The notes beneath the pieces are model-generated. The model worked only from the letters and a program-made list of their open reading frames with translations. It was not told the origin of the DNA and made no database searches. From Gammaproteobacteria bacterium (GTDB taxonomy: Bacteria > Pseudomonadota > Gammaproteobacteria > Acidithiobacillales > Acidithiobacillaceae), in contig JAMCRJ010000005.1 in assembly GCA_023381645.1 (NCBI GenBank), positions 1-64,000 on the forward strand: a DNA stretch of 64,000 bases. Direction: 5' to 3'. The translations under genes and the position numbers were made by a program. Below, in pieces: positions 26,978 through 35,573 of this stretch (its first letter is position 1; every line of letters begins with the position of its first letter).

Positions 26978-28321
26978 ATGAGCGACAACAGCACGCAGCA
27001 GGGCGTAGCAGGTCACGGTGCCTTTTTTCAGGACACGAATCTTTCGGCGAACGAAGCCGAAGCGGCAACGGCCTGGGTGCGCAGCCATGTCGACCGGCGT
27101 ACGATGGACCTGGGCGAACGGATGGACGACATCCGCGATCACATGTGGCAATTGGAGAAGGAAGGCGAAATCATCGTCCACCGCCTTACCGACCAGCACA
27201 AGCCCGTTGAAGTAGATACTCTGTATGGCTGGAAAAAGCGGATTCCCACGAATCAGTTCTGGCACCACAAGAGTTGCGGGCAGTGCGGCAACATCCCCGG
27301 CTATCCCACCAGTATCCTGTGGTTCATGAACAAGTTCGGCATGGACTATCTGGACGAGACCGACCAGACCTCCTGCACCGCCTGGAACTACCATGGCTCC
27401 GGCATCGGCAATGTGGAGTCCCTGGCCGCCGTCTTCCTGCGCAACTTCCATCAGGCCTATGTCTCCGGCAAGCAGCACGGCTTCGAGAATGGCCACTTCT
27501 ACCCTCTGGTGCATTGCGGCACCTCTTTCGGCAACTACAAGGAGATCCGCAAATACCTCATCGAGTCCGCCGAACTGCGCGAAAAGGTCAAGAAGATCCT
27601 CGGCAAGCTGGGGCGTCTGGTGGACGGCAAGATCGTCATCCCCGAGGAAGTGGTCCACTACAGCGAATGGCTGCACGTCATGCGCAACCGCATCGCCAGC
27701 GAATTGCAGACCATCGACATGAGCAACATCCGGGTCACCAACCACGCCGCCTGTCACTACTACAAGATGGTGGCGGAAGACGCCGTGTACGACAACACGG
27801 TGCTCGGCGGTAATCGTACCGCTGTCGGCACCTCCGTCGCCCAGGCCCTGGGCGCCCAGGTCATCGACTACTCCACCTGGTACGACTGCTGTGGCTTCGG
27901 TTTCCGCCACATCATCTCCGAACGCGAGTTCACCCGCAGTTTTACGATGAATCGCAAGATCAAGGTCGCCCGGGAAGAAGCCAACGCCGATGTGATGGTC
28001 GGTATTGATACCGGCTGCATCACTACCATGGACAAGAACCAGTGGATCGGCAAGGCCCACGACATGAACTACAGCATTCCCATTGTCGCCGACGTCCAGC
28101 TCGCGGCCCTGGCCTGTGGCGCCGATCCCTTCAAGATCGTGCAGTTGCAGTGGCATGCCTCCCCCTGCGAAGACCTGGTGGAGAAGATGGGCATCAGTTG
28201 GGACAAGGCCAAGGCCGACTTCCAGGATTATCTCAAGCAGGTGGAACAGGGCAATGTGGAATACCTCTACAACCCCGAACTGGCCACCAATCAAAACATC
28301 AATATGAAAGCGGGCGCTTAA
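26978..28321 (+). CDS. shdrB1: sHdrB1, CCG-domain subunit (complete copy)
   Basis: A 447-residue CCG-domain protein of the sulfur-oxidising complex, where cysteine-rich motifs bind the cubane or binuclear clusters at the active site. Cysteine blocks visible: HKSCGQCGNIPGYP, QTSCTAWNYHG, YDCCGFGFRH, GIDTGCITT. The start at 26978 follows GAGGAG. From base 27353 to 28288 the sequence matches the inverted copy at 936-1, as far as compared by eye, whereas the preceding 300 bases differ. The C-terminal end of about ten residues has no counterpart in the window. Confidence 0.96.
   Translation: MSDNSTQQGVAGHGAFFQDTNLSANEAEAATAWVRSHVDRRTMDLGERMDDIRDHMWQLEKEGEIIVHRLTDQHKPVEVDTLYGWKKRIPTNQFWHHKSCGQCGNIPGYPTSILWFMNKFGMDYLDETDQTSCTAWNYHGSGIGNVESLAAVFLRNFHQAYVSGKQHGFENGHFYPLVHCGTSFGNYKEIRKYLIESAELREKVKKILGKLGRLVDGKIVIPEEVVHYSEWLHVMRNRIASELQTIDMSNIRVTNHAACHYYKMVAEDAVYDNTVLGGNRTAVGTSVAQALGAQVIDYSTWYDCCGFGFRHIISEREFTRSFTMNRKIKVAREEANADVMVGIDTGCITTMDKNQWIGKAHDMNYSIPIVADVQLAALACGADPFKIVQLQWHASPCEDLVEKMGISWDKAKADFQDYLKQVEQGNVEYLYNPELATNQNINMKAGA
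27353..28288 (+). repeat. long inverted repeat, right copy (shdrB1)
   Basis: This 936-base segment appears identical to the reverse complement of 1-936 in every line that I compared, and identical also in three shadow frames. It forms inverted arms separated by about 26.4 kb. The true left end of the identity lies outside the window. Confidence 0.85.
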
Positions 28322-28333
28322 GGAGAAAGTTCA

Positions 28334-29389
28334 GTGAGTGCACAAGATACAGTGTTAGTCGTAGGTGCAGGTCCAGCAGGCTTGTCGGCAGCCACCACCA
28401 TAGCCTCCATGGGGAAGAAGGCCGTCATCGTCGAGAAAGAAGACATTCTCGGTGGGGCGCCCATCATCTCCGGTTACGCCAAGCTGGTACCTTCTGGCGA
28501 ATGGGCCAAAGATGCCATTGGCCGTATGGTCAGCCGTGTGGAAGGCGACGCCAACGTCAGCATCCACAAGTCTGCCAAGGTCACCCAGGTAGCGGGCGAG
28601 GCCGGCAACTTTACGGCCACCCTGAGCAACGGTGACAAGGTGGAAGCGGGCGCCATCATACTGGGTACCGGATTCACCCATTTCGACTCCATCAACAAGC
28701 CGGAATGGGGCTTCGGTACCTACGAGGACGTCCTGACCACCACGCAGATGGAGCAGATGGTGACGGCGGGCCAGATTCGTTGTCCTTCGGACGGCCGGGT
28801 TCCGGAGCGCGTGGCTATCCTGCTTTGCGTCGGCTCACGTGACCGCCAGATTGGTCGTGAATGGTGCTCCAAGATCTGCTGCACCGTTTCCACCAACCTC
28901 GCGATGGAGATCAAGGAAATTTCTCCGAGTACCGATGTGTTCATTTATTACATGGACATCCGTACCTTTGGCCTTTACGAAGACAAATTCTACTGGAAGA
29001 GTCAGGAAGAGTTCAAAACCAAGTTCGTCAAGGCGCGTATCGCCGAGGTCACCAAGTCGCCTGATGGTCGTTTGCTGGTCAAGGGCGAGGATACCCTGGT
29101 CAAGCGTCCTATCGTGATTCCCATGGATATCGTCGTTCACGCCATCGGTATGGACCCCAATGCATTGAACCCGGAAATTGCCAGGACTTTTGGTATCGGT
29201 CTGGAAAAACACGGATTTATCGACCGCGCGGAACAGTACACCAACAGCCAGGGTACGACGCGTAAGGGGATTTACGTGTGTGGTGCGGCGACCGGCCCGG
29301 AAGATATCGATTCTTCCATAGCGCAAGGCCAGTCCGCTGGTGCGCGTGCTGTGGCGGATCTCTACGGACAGCAGAAAATTGCCAGCTGA
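28334..29389 (+). CDS. shdrA: sHdrA, FAD-binding subunit
   Basis: A 351-residue flavoprotein. The dinucleotide-binding motif is VLVVGAGPAGLSAA and the cysteine motif CVGSRDRQIGREWCSKICC is the cluster-binding block characteristic of HdrA-like proteins. It lacks the extra ferredoxin domains of methanogen HdrA. The GTG start at 28334 has AGGAG upstream. It is the flavin core that would receive electrons from sulfane oxidation. Confidence 0.95.
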   Translation: MSAQDTVLVVGAGPAGLSAATTIASMGKKAVIVEKEDILGGAPIISGYAKLVPSGEWAKDAIGRMVSRVEGDANVSIHKSAKVTQVAGEAGNFTATLSNGDKVEAGAIILGTGFTHFDSINKPEWGFGTYEDVLTTTQMEQMVTAGQIRCPSDGRVPERVAILLCVGSRDRQIGREWCSKICCTVSTNLAMEIKEISPSTDVFIYYMDIRTFGLYEDKFYWKSQEEFKTKFVKARIAEVTKSPDGRLLVKGEDTLVKRPIVIPMDIVVHAIGMDPNALNPEIARTFGIGLEKHGFIDRAEQYTNSQGTTRKGIYVCGAATGPEDIDSSIAQGQSAGARAVADLYGQQKIAS

Positions 29390-30197
29390 TATCTACCACA
29401 GCGGGAACGGCGAACATATCGTTCCCGCCTCGCTGCCGATCGATCTCGATAAGGGGCTGCTCAACAGATCCTTTTACGAGCTTGAAGAGGCGTTCGAGGG
29501 ACAGCAGGGTCTTGCAGATCTGGTCGGTAGCCTGACAGAGAAGACGGCGAGTTTTCGTCGTCTCCTGCTGGAGGACAAACGGCCGTTGACGGAAGCACAG
29601 ATGGCGCATCTCGTGGAGCAGATGTTTACCTCAAGACGCAAGATCTGGCCCGTCATAGAGGAGCAGGGCGCTGCGCGGGTAGGTGAAATGATGCGCGATT
29701 TGCTGGAGGGTCATGGTGACCTGCCGCAGCGTATGACGCGTTTTGAAGAGGCTTTGCCTGCTACGGGAAAGGCGAAACGTGTTATCAGGGACATGGGGGC
29801 TGAGGTTCTGCACTTCAGTGATCCCGAACGCTATCCGCTGATGACGCGCTGGGTCTGGGATCAGGGCACCACTTCAGGCGCGGTGCGGGAGTTCATCCGC
29901 GGCGGCGACTACCTGACGGATTTCCCTTTCGGAGAAAGTCCCGAAATGTTCGAGGGCCTGCGCCAGTGGATGCGGGAAGCGCTGCTGGAACTGGGGGTGT
30001 ATCGTGATGTGCCTTATATGGTCGATATCATCCTGGCCCACCAGTATTCGCAATATGTGCGCGCCATGGCAGAAGGCTTTTTGCGTTCGGATTTTGGCGG
30101 CCAAACAGACTTTACGGAACAAATCCGTAAATTGCTGGGCGTAGAAGTACACCGGCGGATGGGTGGATCTCGCATCAAGAGAGACGCCATTCATTGA
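29379..30197 (+). CDS. shdrH: sHdrH, conserved sHdr-locus protein of unknown role
   Basis: The conserved gene that lies between shdrA and shdrC2 in sulfur-oxidising sHdr loci. The start is uncertain: no ATG is near, and a TTG at 29379 (overlapping the shdrA stop) or a GTG at 29340 could serve; I list the TTG, giving 272 residues. The protein is soluble and largely helical, with no cofactor motif visible. The family function is not established; an accessory or assembly role is possible. Confidence 0.82.
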   Translation: MPADIYHSGNGEHIVPASLPIDLDKGLLNRSFYELEEAFEGQQGLADLVGSLTEKTASFRRLLLEDKRPLTEAQMAHLVEQMFTSRRKIWPVIEEQGAARVGEMMRDLLEGHGDLPQRMTRFEEALPATGKAKRVIRDMGAEVLHFSDPERYPLMTRWVWDQGTTSGAVREFIRGGDYLTDFPFGESPEMFEGLRQWMREALLELGVYRDVPYMVDIILAHQYSQYVRAMAEGFLRSDFGGQTDFTEQIRKLLGVEVHRRMGGSRIKRDAIH

Positions 30198-30220
30198 TGA
30201 ATTAGGGTATAGGAGCGGCT

Positions 30221-30940
30221 ATGGCTATTCATGAAAAAACACTGATCGATCCCGATCGGATTTTGCAGCACGATCACCTGGTAATAGACGGGGTGGACGT
30301 TTCAGGTTCCTGGAACACCATGATTACCCCCCGCACGCTGACAGACTACGAAGAGCATTTTGAAGAGATCATTCAGAGTTACAGCGGTGCCGAAAACGTG
30401 CACCGTTGCTGGCAGTGCGGCTCCTGCACGAATTCCTGCACCATGTACGCGCAGAATGTGGATTTTAACCCACGTTACTGGATTTATCTGATTCGCTTGG
30501 GCCTGAAGGCCGAGTTGATGAAAGATAAAGACATCATCTGGCAGTGTGTTTCGTGTAACAAGTGCACCAATATTTGCCCCAAGGATGTCCGCCCCGAGGG
30601 GGTGATGAAGGCGACAGCGCATTGGTTGGAAGAAAACGGCCTGACCCCGAAAACGCTTTCGACGCATTTCGATGAGGAGTTCACCCATCAGTGCATCGAA
30701 TTCGGGCGTATCGAGGATACCGAAGTCATGGTGGGGTTCTTCAAGCGTGTCGGGCAACCCTTGGTCCAGTCCTGGATCGTGGAGTTTGGCAAACGCCTGA
30801 CCAAGCACATGCCCTTGGGTCAGTTGACCAAAATGGGCATGAATGTGGTGTTCCGTCCCAAGACCAAGTCCTGGGGTAAAACTGGTGAAGTCCTCGCTGA
30901 ATACGTGAAGGCACAGAAGGAGGCCGCGCATCATGGCTAA
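30221..30940 (+). CDS. shdrC2: sHdrC2, iron-sulfur subunit
   Basis: A 239-residue HdrC-like subunit with two ferredoxin motifs, CWQCGSCTNSC and CVSCNKCTNICP. It is longer at its N-terminus than classical HdrC. It pairs with shdrB2, whose start it overlaps by eight bases. Upstream TAGGAG gives ribosome binding. Its role parallels shdrC1 in the second B/C half of the complex. Confidence 0.95.
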   Translation: MAIHEKTLIDPDRILQHDHLVIDGVDVSGSWNTMITPRTLTDYEEHFEEIIQSYSGAENVHRCWQCGSCTNSCTMYAQNVDFNPRYWIYLIRLGLKAELMKDKDIIWQCVSCNKCTNICPKDVRPEGVMKATAHWLEENGLTPKTLSTHFDEEFTHQCIEFGRIEDTEVMVGFFKRVGQPLVQSWIVEFGKRLTKHMPLGQLTKMGMNVVFRPKTKSWGKTGEVLAEYVKAQKEAAHHG

Positions 30941-31844
30941 GGTTGCATATTATCCGGGCTGTGCGCTGGAAGGTTCCGGCGGGCCCTATGACAAATCCAC
31001 CCGTGTTCTGGTGAAAGAACTGGGTCTGGAGATGGAAAACCTCGAGGACTACAACTGCTGTGGCGCGATGGAAGTAAAGAACATTCATCCCATGTTGCAG
31101 ACCTATATGTCGGCGCGGAATCTGGCCATCGCCAGTAAGCTGCAGGGCTGTGATACGGTGATGGCGCCTTGTAACGGCTGCTATCGCAATCTGAAACAGA
31201 CCGAATATGAGTGTGCCACTTCAGAAGAAACCCTGAAGACGGTGCAGGAACTTGCCAACAAGTCGGGTGACCCTGTTTATGAGGGCGACGTGCGCAGCCT
31301 GCACGCGCTGGAATGGTTCATGGAGGAAGTGGGTGTCGATGGCATCAAAAGCAAGGTCAAAAAGAGTCTCAACGGCCTGAAGATCGCCAACTACTACGGT
31401 TGCATGTACACCCGTCCCCGGCAGATTTTCCCGGAAAAGGATCAGGGTCCCGGTTCGGAATCGAGCTATGCGCCGCATTTCATGGACGACCTGCTTGCAG
31501 CAGCCGGTGCCGTGAGCGTGGATTTCCCCTTGAAGACGGCATGTTGTGGTGGGGCGCATACGTTGTCGGATTCAGATACTTCCACCCAGTTGGTGCTGAA
31601 TATCCTCCAGGCGGCGGAAGATGCCGGTGCGGAAGTGATCGCCACCGAATGTCCCACCTGCCATTCCGGTCTGGAAATGCATCAGGTCCGTGCAGAGACG
31701 GAGTTCGGCATCAAATCGAGCGTCAAGGTGATTTATTTCACCCAGTTGCTCGGTTTGGCCATGGGCCTGTCCGCGCGCAAGGTCGGCATTCCCGACAATG
31801 TCAGCGACTCGATGGATCTTCTTGCCGCCAAGGGCATTATCTGA
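30933..31844 (+). CDS. shdrB2: sHdrB2, CCG-domain subunit
   Basis: A 303-residue HdrB-like subunit with two complete CCG domains: YPGCALEG, NCCGAM, APCNGCYRNL, then YYGCMYTRP, KTACCGGAHTL and ECPTCHSGLEMHQ. These bind the active-site iron-sulfur clusters. It closes the shdrC1B1A-H-C2B2 block, and a strong terminator follows, 14 bases after the stop. Confidence 0.95.
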   Translation: MAKVAYYPGCALEGSGGPYDKSTRVLVKELGLEMENLEDYNCCGAMEVKNIHPMLQTYMSARNLAIASKLQGCDTVMAPCNGCYRNLKQTEYECATSEETLKTVQELANKSGDPVYEGDVRSLHALEWFMEEVGVDGIKSKVKKSLNGLKIANYYGCMYTRPRQIFPEKDQGPGSESSYAPHFMDDLLAAAGAVSVDFPLKTACCGGAHTLSDSDTSTQLVLNILQAAEDAGAEVIATECPTCHSGLEMHQVRAETEFGIKSSVKVIYFTQLLGLAMGLSARKVGIPDNVSDSMDLLAAKGII

Positions 31845-31857
31845 AATGGTGTGGGGA

Positions 31858-31885
31858 AGCGCCCCTTTGCGGGGCGCTTTTTTTT
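31858..31885 (+). terminator. rho-independent terminator after shdrB2
   Basis: A seven-base-pair GC stem, GCGCCCC with GGGGCGC, closes a short loop and is followed by eight T. It separates the core sHdr transcript from lbpA, which may be expressed from read-through or its own promoter. Confidence 0.9.
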
Positions 31886-31912
31886 ACCTGTCGCTGACAC
31901 CAGGAGAAGGCC

Positions 31913-32359
31913 ATGGAATGTAACGGTTGCGAATTCCGCGCCGAATTATATTACGATCGGGAATGCCAGATCTGGGTGCGACGCGAAGGCGATGGCACGC
32001 TTACGGTGGGTATGACCGACATATCTCAGTCGATTGCCGGAAAGATTTTGCATGTCCGGGTACGCCGGCCGGGGACACGTCGTCCGACGGGTAAGCCGGT
32101 TGCCACCATCGAGAGCGGAAAATGGGCAGGTCCGGTTCCGAATGTCTTCGATTGCGTGATCGAATCCGCCAACGAAGATGTCCTGGAAGATCCCAATCTG
32201 CTCAATATCGAACCCTACGAAGCCTGGATCGCCCGGGTACGCCCGGTGGCTTCGGTAGACGCTGCGCTCAAAAAGCTGTCTACTGGGGACACCGCCTTTG
32301 AGTTGTACCGGCAGCGCTGTCTGCGTGATGACATTCATTGTGAGCGAGGGATGCGATGA
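31913..32359 (+). CDS. lbpA: lipoate-binding protein, GcvH-like (first)
   Basis: A 148-residue GcvH-like protein. The lipoyl lysine is in VATIESGKWAGP. The family swings a lipoyl arm, here believed to carry sulfur intermediates for the sHdr complex instead of glycine cleavage. The N-terminus MECNGCEFR has a CxxC pair not seen in the second LbpA. No glycine-cleavage genes are nearby. It overlaps the next gene by four bases. Confidence 0.93.
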   Translation: MECNGCEFRAELYYDRECQIWVRREGDGTLTVGMTDISQSIAGKILHVRVRRPGTRRPTGKPVATIESGKWAGPVPNVFDCVIESANEDVLEDPNLLNIEPYEAWIARVRPVASVDAALKKLSTGDTAFELYRQRCLRDDIHCERGMR

Positions 32360-32754
32360 GCGACTACCACTATCTGGAGGATCAGGGCGAAAAGTCGGTA
32401 GTCATCGTCATGACCAGCGGGCCGAGCACCGCACATCGCTGCGCGACGCCGTTTTATCTGGGCGCCCTGTTGTCTTCCATGGATGCGGAGGTTAAGATTT
32501 TTTGCACGATGGAAGCGGTCCGGCTGATGCAGACGGGTGTTGCGGAAAATCTTTCGGCGATGGCTGGCGGCAAGCGGATTATCGACTTTATTCGTGATGC
32601 AAAAAATGCCGGAGTGGAAATCCAGGTCTGTCGTCCGGCGCTTCCCGGCTATGAGATCGAGGCCGACAACCTGATTGATGAAGTGGATGCGGTGGCGTCT
32701 GCCGGTGATCTGGCCGATCTGATTCTGTCGGTTGACCGGCTGCTGTTTTTTTAA
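32356..32754 (+). CDS. DsrE-like protein between two lbpA genes
   Basis: A 132-residue protein with the DsrE-like start SVVIVMTSGPSTAHRC, a Rossmann-like alpha/beta pattern and two candidate cysteines, in AHRCATP and VQVCRPALPG. It overlaps the first lbpA by four bases (ATGA), so the two are co-translated. It could transfer sulfur to or from the lipoyl arm; this is inferred from position. It differs from the dsrE at 25747. Confidence 0.85.
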   Translation: MSDYHYLEDQGEKSVVIVMTSGPSTAHRCATPFYLGALLSSMDAEVKIFCTMEAVRLMQTGVAENLSAMAGGKRIIDFIRDAKNAGVEIQVCRPALPGYEIEADNLIDEVDAVASAGDLADLILSVDRLLFF

Positions 32755-32810
32755 AATCCTGCTTGGCAGCGGGGCCTGTTTATTGGAAATGCAAACCAAA
32801 GGAGAAAATG

Positions 32811-33248
32811 ATGGGAACTGTACGTGGCTGTGAAATCCCCGAAGATCTGCTGTACAACGTCGAGAATAACGTGTGGCTGCGCAAGGAAGACGATGGCACT
32901 GTGACCATCGGCATGACCTCCTATGCCTGTGCGTTGGCTGGACAGATCGTTTCTTATACGCCCAAGGGCGCTGGCAAGGAGATCAAGAAGGACAAGTCGG
33001 CGGCAACGGTGGAGTCCGGCAAGTGGGTTGGCCCGTTGAAGAGTCCCGTCAGCGGTACGGTGGCGTCGAGCAATGACGATGTGGCCAAAGAGCCGGGCCT
33101 CATCAACAGGGATCCCTATGGCAGCGGCTGGATTGCCAAGCTGACGCCCGCTGATTTTGCAGGCGATGCCGGCGAACTGAAGACGGGCGCCGATGCTTTG
33201 GCGGCATTCGAAGCAAAGATGACGGCTGATGGTTTTGGCGGCTGCTGA
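32811..33248 (+). CDS. lbpA: lipoate-binding protein, GcvH-like (second)
   Basis: A 145-residue GcvH-like protein with the lipoyl lysine in ATVESGKWVGPL. RGCEIPEDLLYNVENNVWL is the N-terminal signature of sHdr-associated LbpA. AAGGAG precedes two consecutive ATG codons at 32808 and 32811; I chose the second. A C-terminal Cys pair is absent, but the last residues are GGC. As the closest LbpA to lipS1 it is likely the main substrate of the lipoate set. Confidence 0.93.
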   Translation: MGTVRGCEIPEDLLYNVENNVWLRKEDDGTVTIGMTSYACALAGQIVSYTPKGAGKEIKKDKSAATVESGKWVGPLKSPVSGTVASSNDDVAKEPGLINRDPYGSGWIAKLTPADFAGDAGELKTGADALAAFEAKMTADGFGGC

Positions 33249-33275
33249 TCTGCGCAATCCGTCATGATTCGGGAA

Positions 33276-33298
33276 GACGGCCGCATTTCGCGGCCGTC
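33276..33298 (+). other. strong hairpin between lbpA and lipS1
   Basis: A perfect nine-base-pair stem, GACGGCCGC with GCGGCCGTC, around a five-base loop. The downstream run is only weakly T-rich (CGGCTTTCTCTC), so it may be a partial terminator or an RNA stabiliser that lets lbpA be made in excess over LipS1. Confidence 0.55.
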
Positions 33299-33332
33299 CG
33301 GCTTTCTCTCTGCATAAAGGATGGAAATTCAT

Positions 33333-34454
33333 ATGAACCCATGGTTGAATGCTGTTGCGCAAGTAGAGGCTTTGGAGGATCTGGTCCTCAACGCGGATCT
33401 GGTGGACTCTATGCGCGAACGGTGGTCCGGTCTGTCCGGTAGTCAGGTGGGTCGTATCAATTTCTATACGCCTTCTTTCAAGCACCATGAAACGTCGGAG
33501 GTTTCCGCCTGCGGGAAGAATGCTTTCCCGGCCATTTCCATCACCGGTGGTGACTGCAAGTTGCAATGTGACCACTGTAAGGCGAAGATTCTGGAGCCGA
33601 TGATTCCGGTTCGCACGCCGGAAGAACTGGATTGTCTGGTGGACCGGATCGTCCTGGATGGGGGACGTGGGCTGTTGCTTTCGGGAGGTTCGGACCATCA
33701 GAACGTGGTCCACTATGAACCCTATTTCCCGACGGTGCGCAAGATCAAGGACCGTTATCCGAATTTACAGATCGCCATGCATACGGGTATCGCCACCCCG
33801 GAGTTCGCGCGCGGGATGGAGGATGCGGGCGTCGATGTGGCCATGATGGATGTGATCGGTGCGCAGGATACCATCAATCAGGTTTACCATTTGCGCCGTT
33901 CGGTGGATGACTTTGAGGCCGCGCTGGAAGCTTTGGTGGCCACCAGGATGAAGGTGGTGCCGCATATCGTCATCGGGCTGCATTACGGTGAATTGCTCGG
34001 TGAGTGGAACGCTCTGGAAATCATCCGGCGGCATCTGCCCAGCGCCCTGGTGCTGGTGGTGATCATGCCGCAATATGCCGCTTCGAGCCGGCCTTTCGCG
34101 ACGCCGGCAGCGGACGAAATCGGTAAATTCTTTATGGATGCGCGGACTGCGCTGCCGGAAACGCCGGTATTGCTGGGCTGTGCGCGGCCTTCCGGCGTGC
34201 ATCGTTCCATCACCGATACCTATGCGGTCATGGCGGGACTGAACGGGGTGGCCTTCCCCTCTGATGGCATGCTGGCCCTCGCCAAGCACCTGGAACGGGA
34301 TGTCTTTGTGACACCTTCCTGCTGCTCCATGATTGTCGGTGAAGAAGTCCTGGCACTTGGTGACGAGACGACCACTATGCCGCTGGATTATGTCCCCGCC
34401 GCGCCGAAGCGTCGTACCCAACTGCGGGATATCCCGATCGTGTTTACGGCCTGA
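33333..34454 (+). CDS. lipS1: lipoyl synthase-type radical SAM protein LipS1
   Basis: A 373-residue radical SAM protein with the CxxxCxxC-type motif CKLQCDHC. It matches the LipS1 part of the recently described two-component lipoate synthase, where LipS1 and LipS2 each insert one sulfur. The ATG at 33333 is preferred because GGATGG lies before it; an ATG at 33321 is four codons upstream. It stands directly upstream of the lipoate ligase and, two genes later, lipS2. Confidence 0.88.
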   Translation: MNPWLNAVAQVEALEDLVLNADLVDSMRERWSGLSGSQVGRINFYTPSFKHHETSEVSACGKNAFPAISITGGDCKLQCDHCKAKILEPMIPVRTPEELDCLVDRIVLDGGRGLLLSGGSDHQNVVHYEPYFPTVRKIKDRYPNLQIAMHTGIATPEFARGMEDAGVDVAMMDVIGAQDTINQVYHLRRSVDDFEAALEALVATRMKVVPHIVIGLHYGELLGEWNALEIIRRHLPSALVLVVIMPQYAASSRPFATPAADEIGKFFMDARTALPETPVLLGCARPSGVHRSITDTYAVMAGLNGVAFPSDGMLALAKHLERDVFVTPSCCSMIVGEEVLALGDETTTMPLDYVPAAPKRRTQLRDIPIVFTA

Positions 34455-34460
34455 GACTGC

Positions 34461-35573
34461 ATGGTTTCTTCTGGGCTTCACGTTCGTCCGGTGGCTGGCG
34501 TTATGACAACGTATAACGCCAAAGACTGGCTGGTGGTCGATACCGGCTTGCGCCCGGCCGACGAAAATATGGCCTTAGACAAGACGTTGCTCCTGGCGAT
34601 GTCCGAAGGTCAGGTTCCCAACATTTTCCGTTTCCTGCGCTTTGAGGAATCCGCGCTGGTCGGTTATCACCAATCACCGGAGCAGGAACTCAACCTGGAG
34701 TTCTGTCGTGAGCAGGGGATCGCCGTGCAGCGTCGTCTCACCGGCGGCGGTGCACTGATTTTTGATCCCACCCAGATAGGCTGGGAACTGGTGTGTCGGC
34801 GGGACGCGCTGCCCCAGGGTGATATGGCCTCGCTGTCACGGAGAATCTGTGAAGCGGCGGCGGCTGGCTTATCGCTTCTGGGGGTGAATGCACGGTTTCG
34901 CCCGCGCAATGACATCGAGGTGGAAGGGCGGAAAATTTCGGGTACCGGCGGGATTATGGATGGCAATGTGCTGCTCTTTCAGGGGACGGTGCTGGTCGAT
35001 CTGGACATTCCGCGGATGTTGCGGGTACTGCGCGTGCCGGTGGAGAAACTGGATGCCCACGCAATTTCGTCGGTGGCGGAACGGGTGACCAGCTTGAAAG
35101 CGTTGTTGGGTAAAGCGCCGGAGTTGACGGAGGTGCAGAAAGCCCTGCTGGATGGTTTCCGCGCGCATTTGGGGCTGTTTTTCGTCCAGGGCGACTTGCC
35201 GGATGCCGTAGCCGCGCTGTTGCCGGAGGCGTTGGCGGAGGTGCGTGACGCGGAGTGGCTCGGCATCAACCGCCGCGCGCGCGACGATATGCCGTTGCGT
35301 AAAGCGACGTTACGCGCCCCTGGTGGCACGTTGCAAGCGGAAATGCTCTGGGATAGCTATGGGAACCGAGTGCGGCAGGTTCACTTCAGCGGTGATTATT
35401 TTGTCCAGCCGCGGCGCGCTATCGTCGATCTGGAGGCGGCGCTGCGTAATGTCCATCTGAATGACGTGGATAGTATTATCGAGGGATTGTTCGAGAAACA
35501 GGCTGTCGATGGCTTCGGCTTACAGCCGGAGCATTTCGCGACGGTATTGCGGATGGCGGCAAAAGACGCGTGA
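34461..35573 (+). CDS. slplA: lipoate-protein ligase (sLplA)
   Basis: A 370-residue LplA-family ligase. The two family blocks are intact: RRLTGGGALIFDPTQIGWEL and the Lys of GRKISGTGG. In sHdr organisms this enzyme attaches octanoate or lipoate to LbpA. The ATG at 34461 is used; an ATG at 34503 is possible. It ends in a four-base overlap with the flavoprotein gene. Confidence 0.9.
   Translation: MVSSGLHVRPVAGVMTTYNAKDWLVVDTGLRPADENMALDKTLLLAMSEGQVPNIFRFLRFEESALVGYHQSPEQELNLEFCREQGIAVQRRLTGGGALIFDPTQIGWELVCRRDALPQGDMASLSRRICEAAAAGLSLLGVNARFRPRNDIEVEGRKISGTGGIMDGNVLLFQGTVLVDLDIPRMLRVLRVPVEKLDAHAISSVAERVTSLKALLGKAPELTEVQKALLDGFRAHLGLFFVQGDLPDAVAALLPEALAEVRDAEWLGINRRARDDMPLRKATLRAPGGTLQAEMLWDSYGNRVRQVHFSGDYFVQPRRAIVDLEAALRNVHLNDVDSIIEGLFEKQAVDGFGLQPEHFATVLRMAAKDA

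Noticed and set aside
27274..27813. Alternate-frame protein identical in both shdrB1 copies
   Set aside because: The identity results from nucleotide identity of the repeat; the frame is Arg/Pro-rich shadow sequence.
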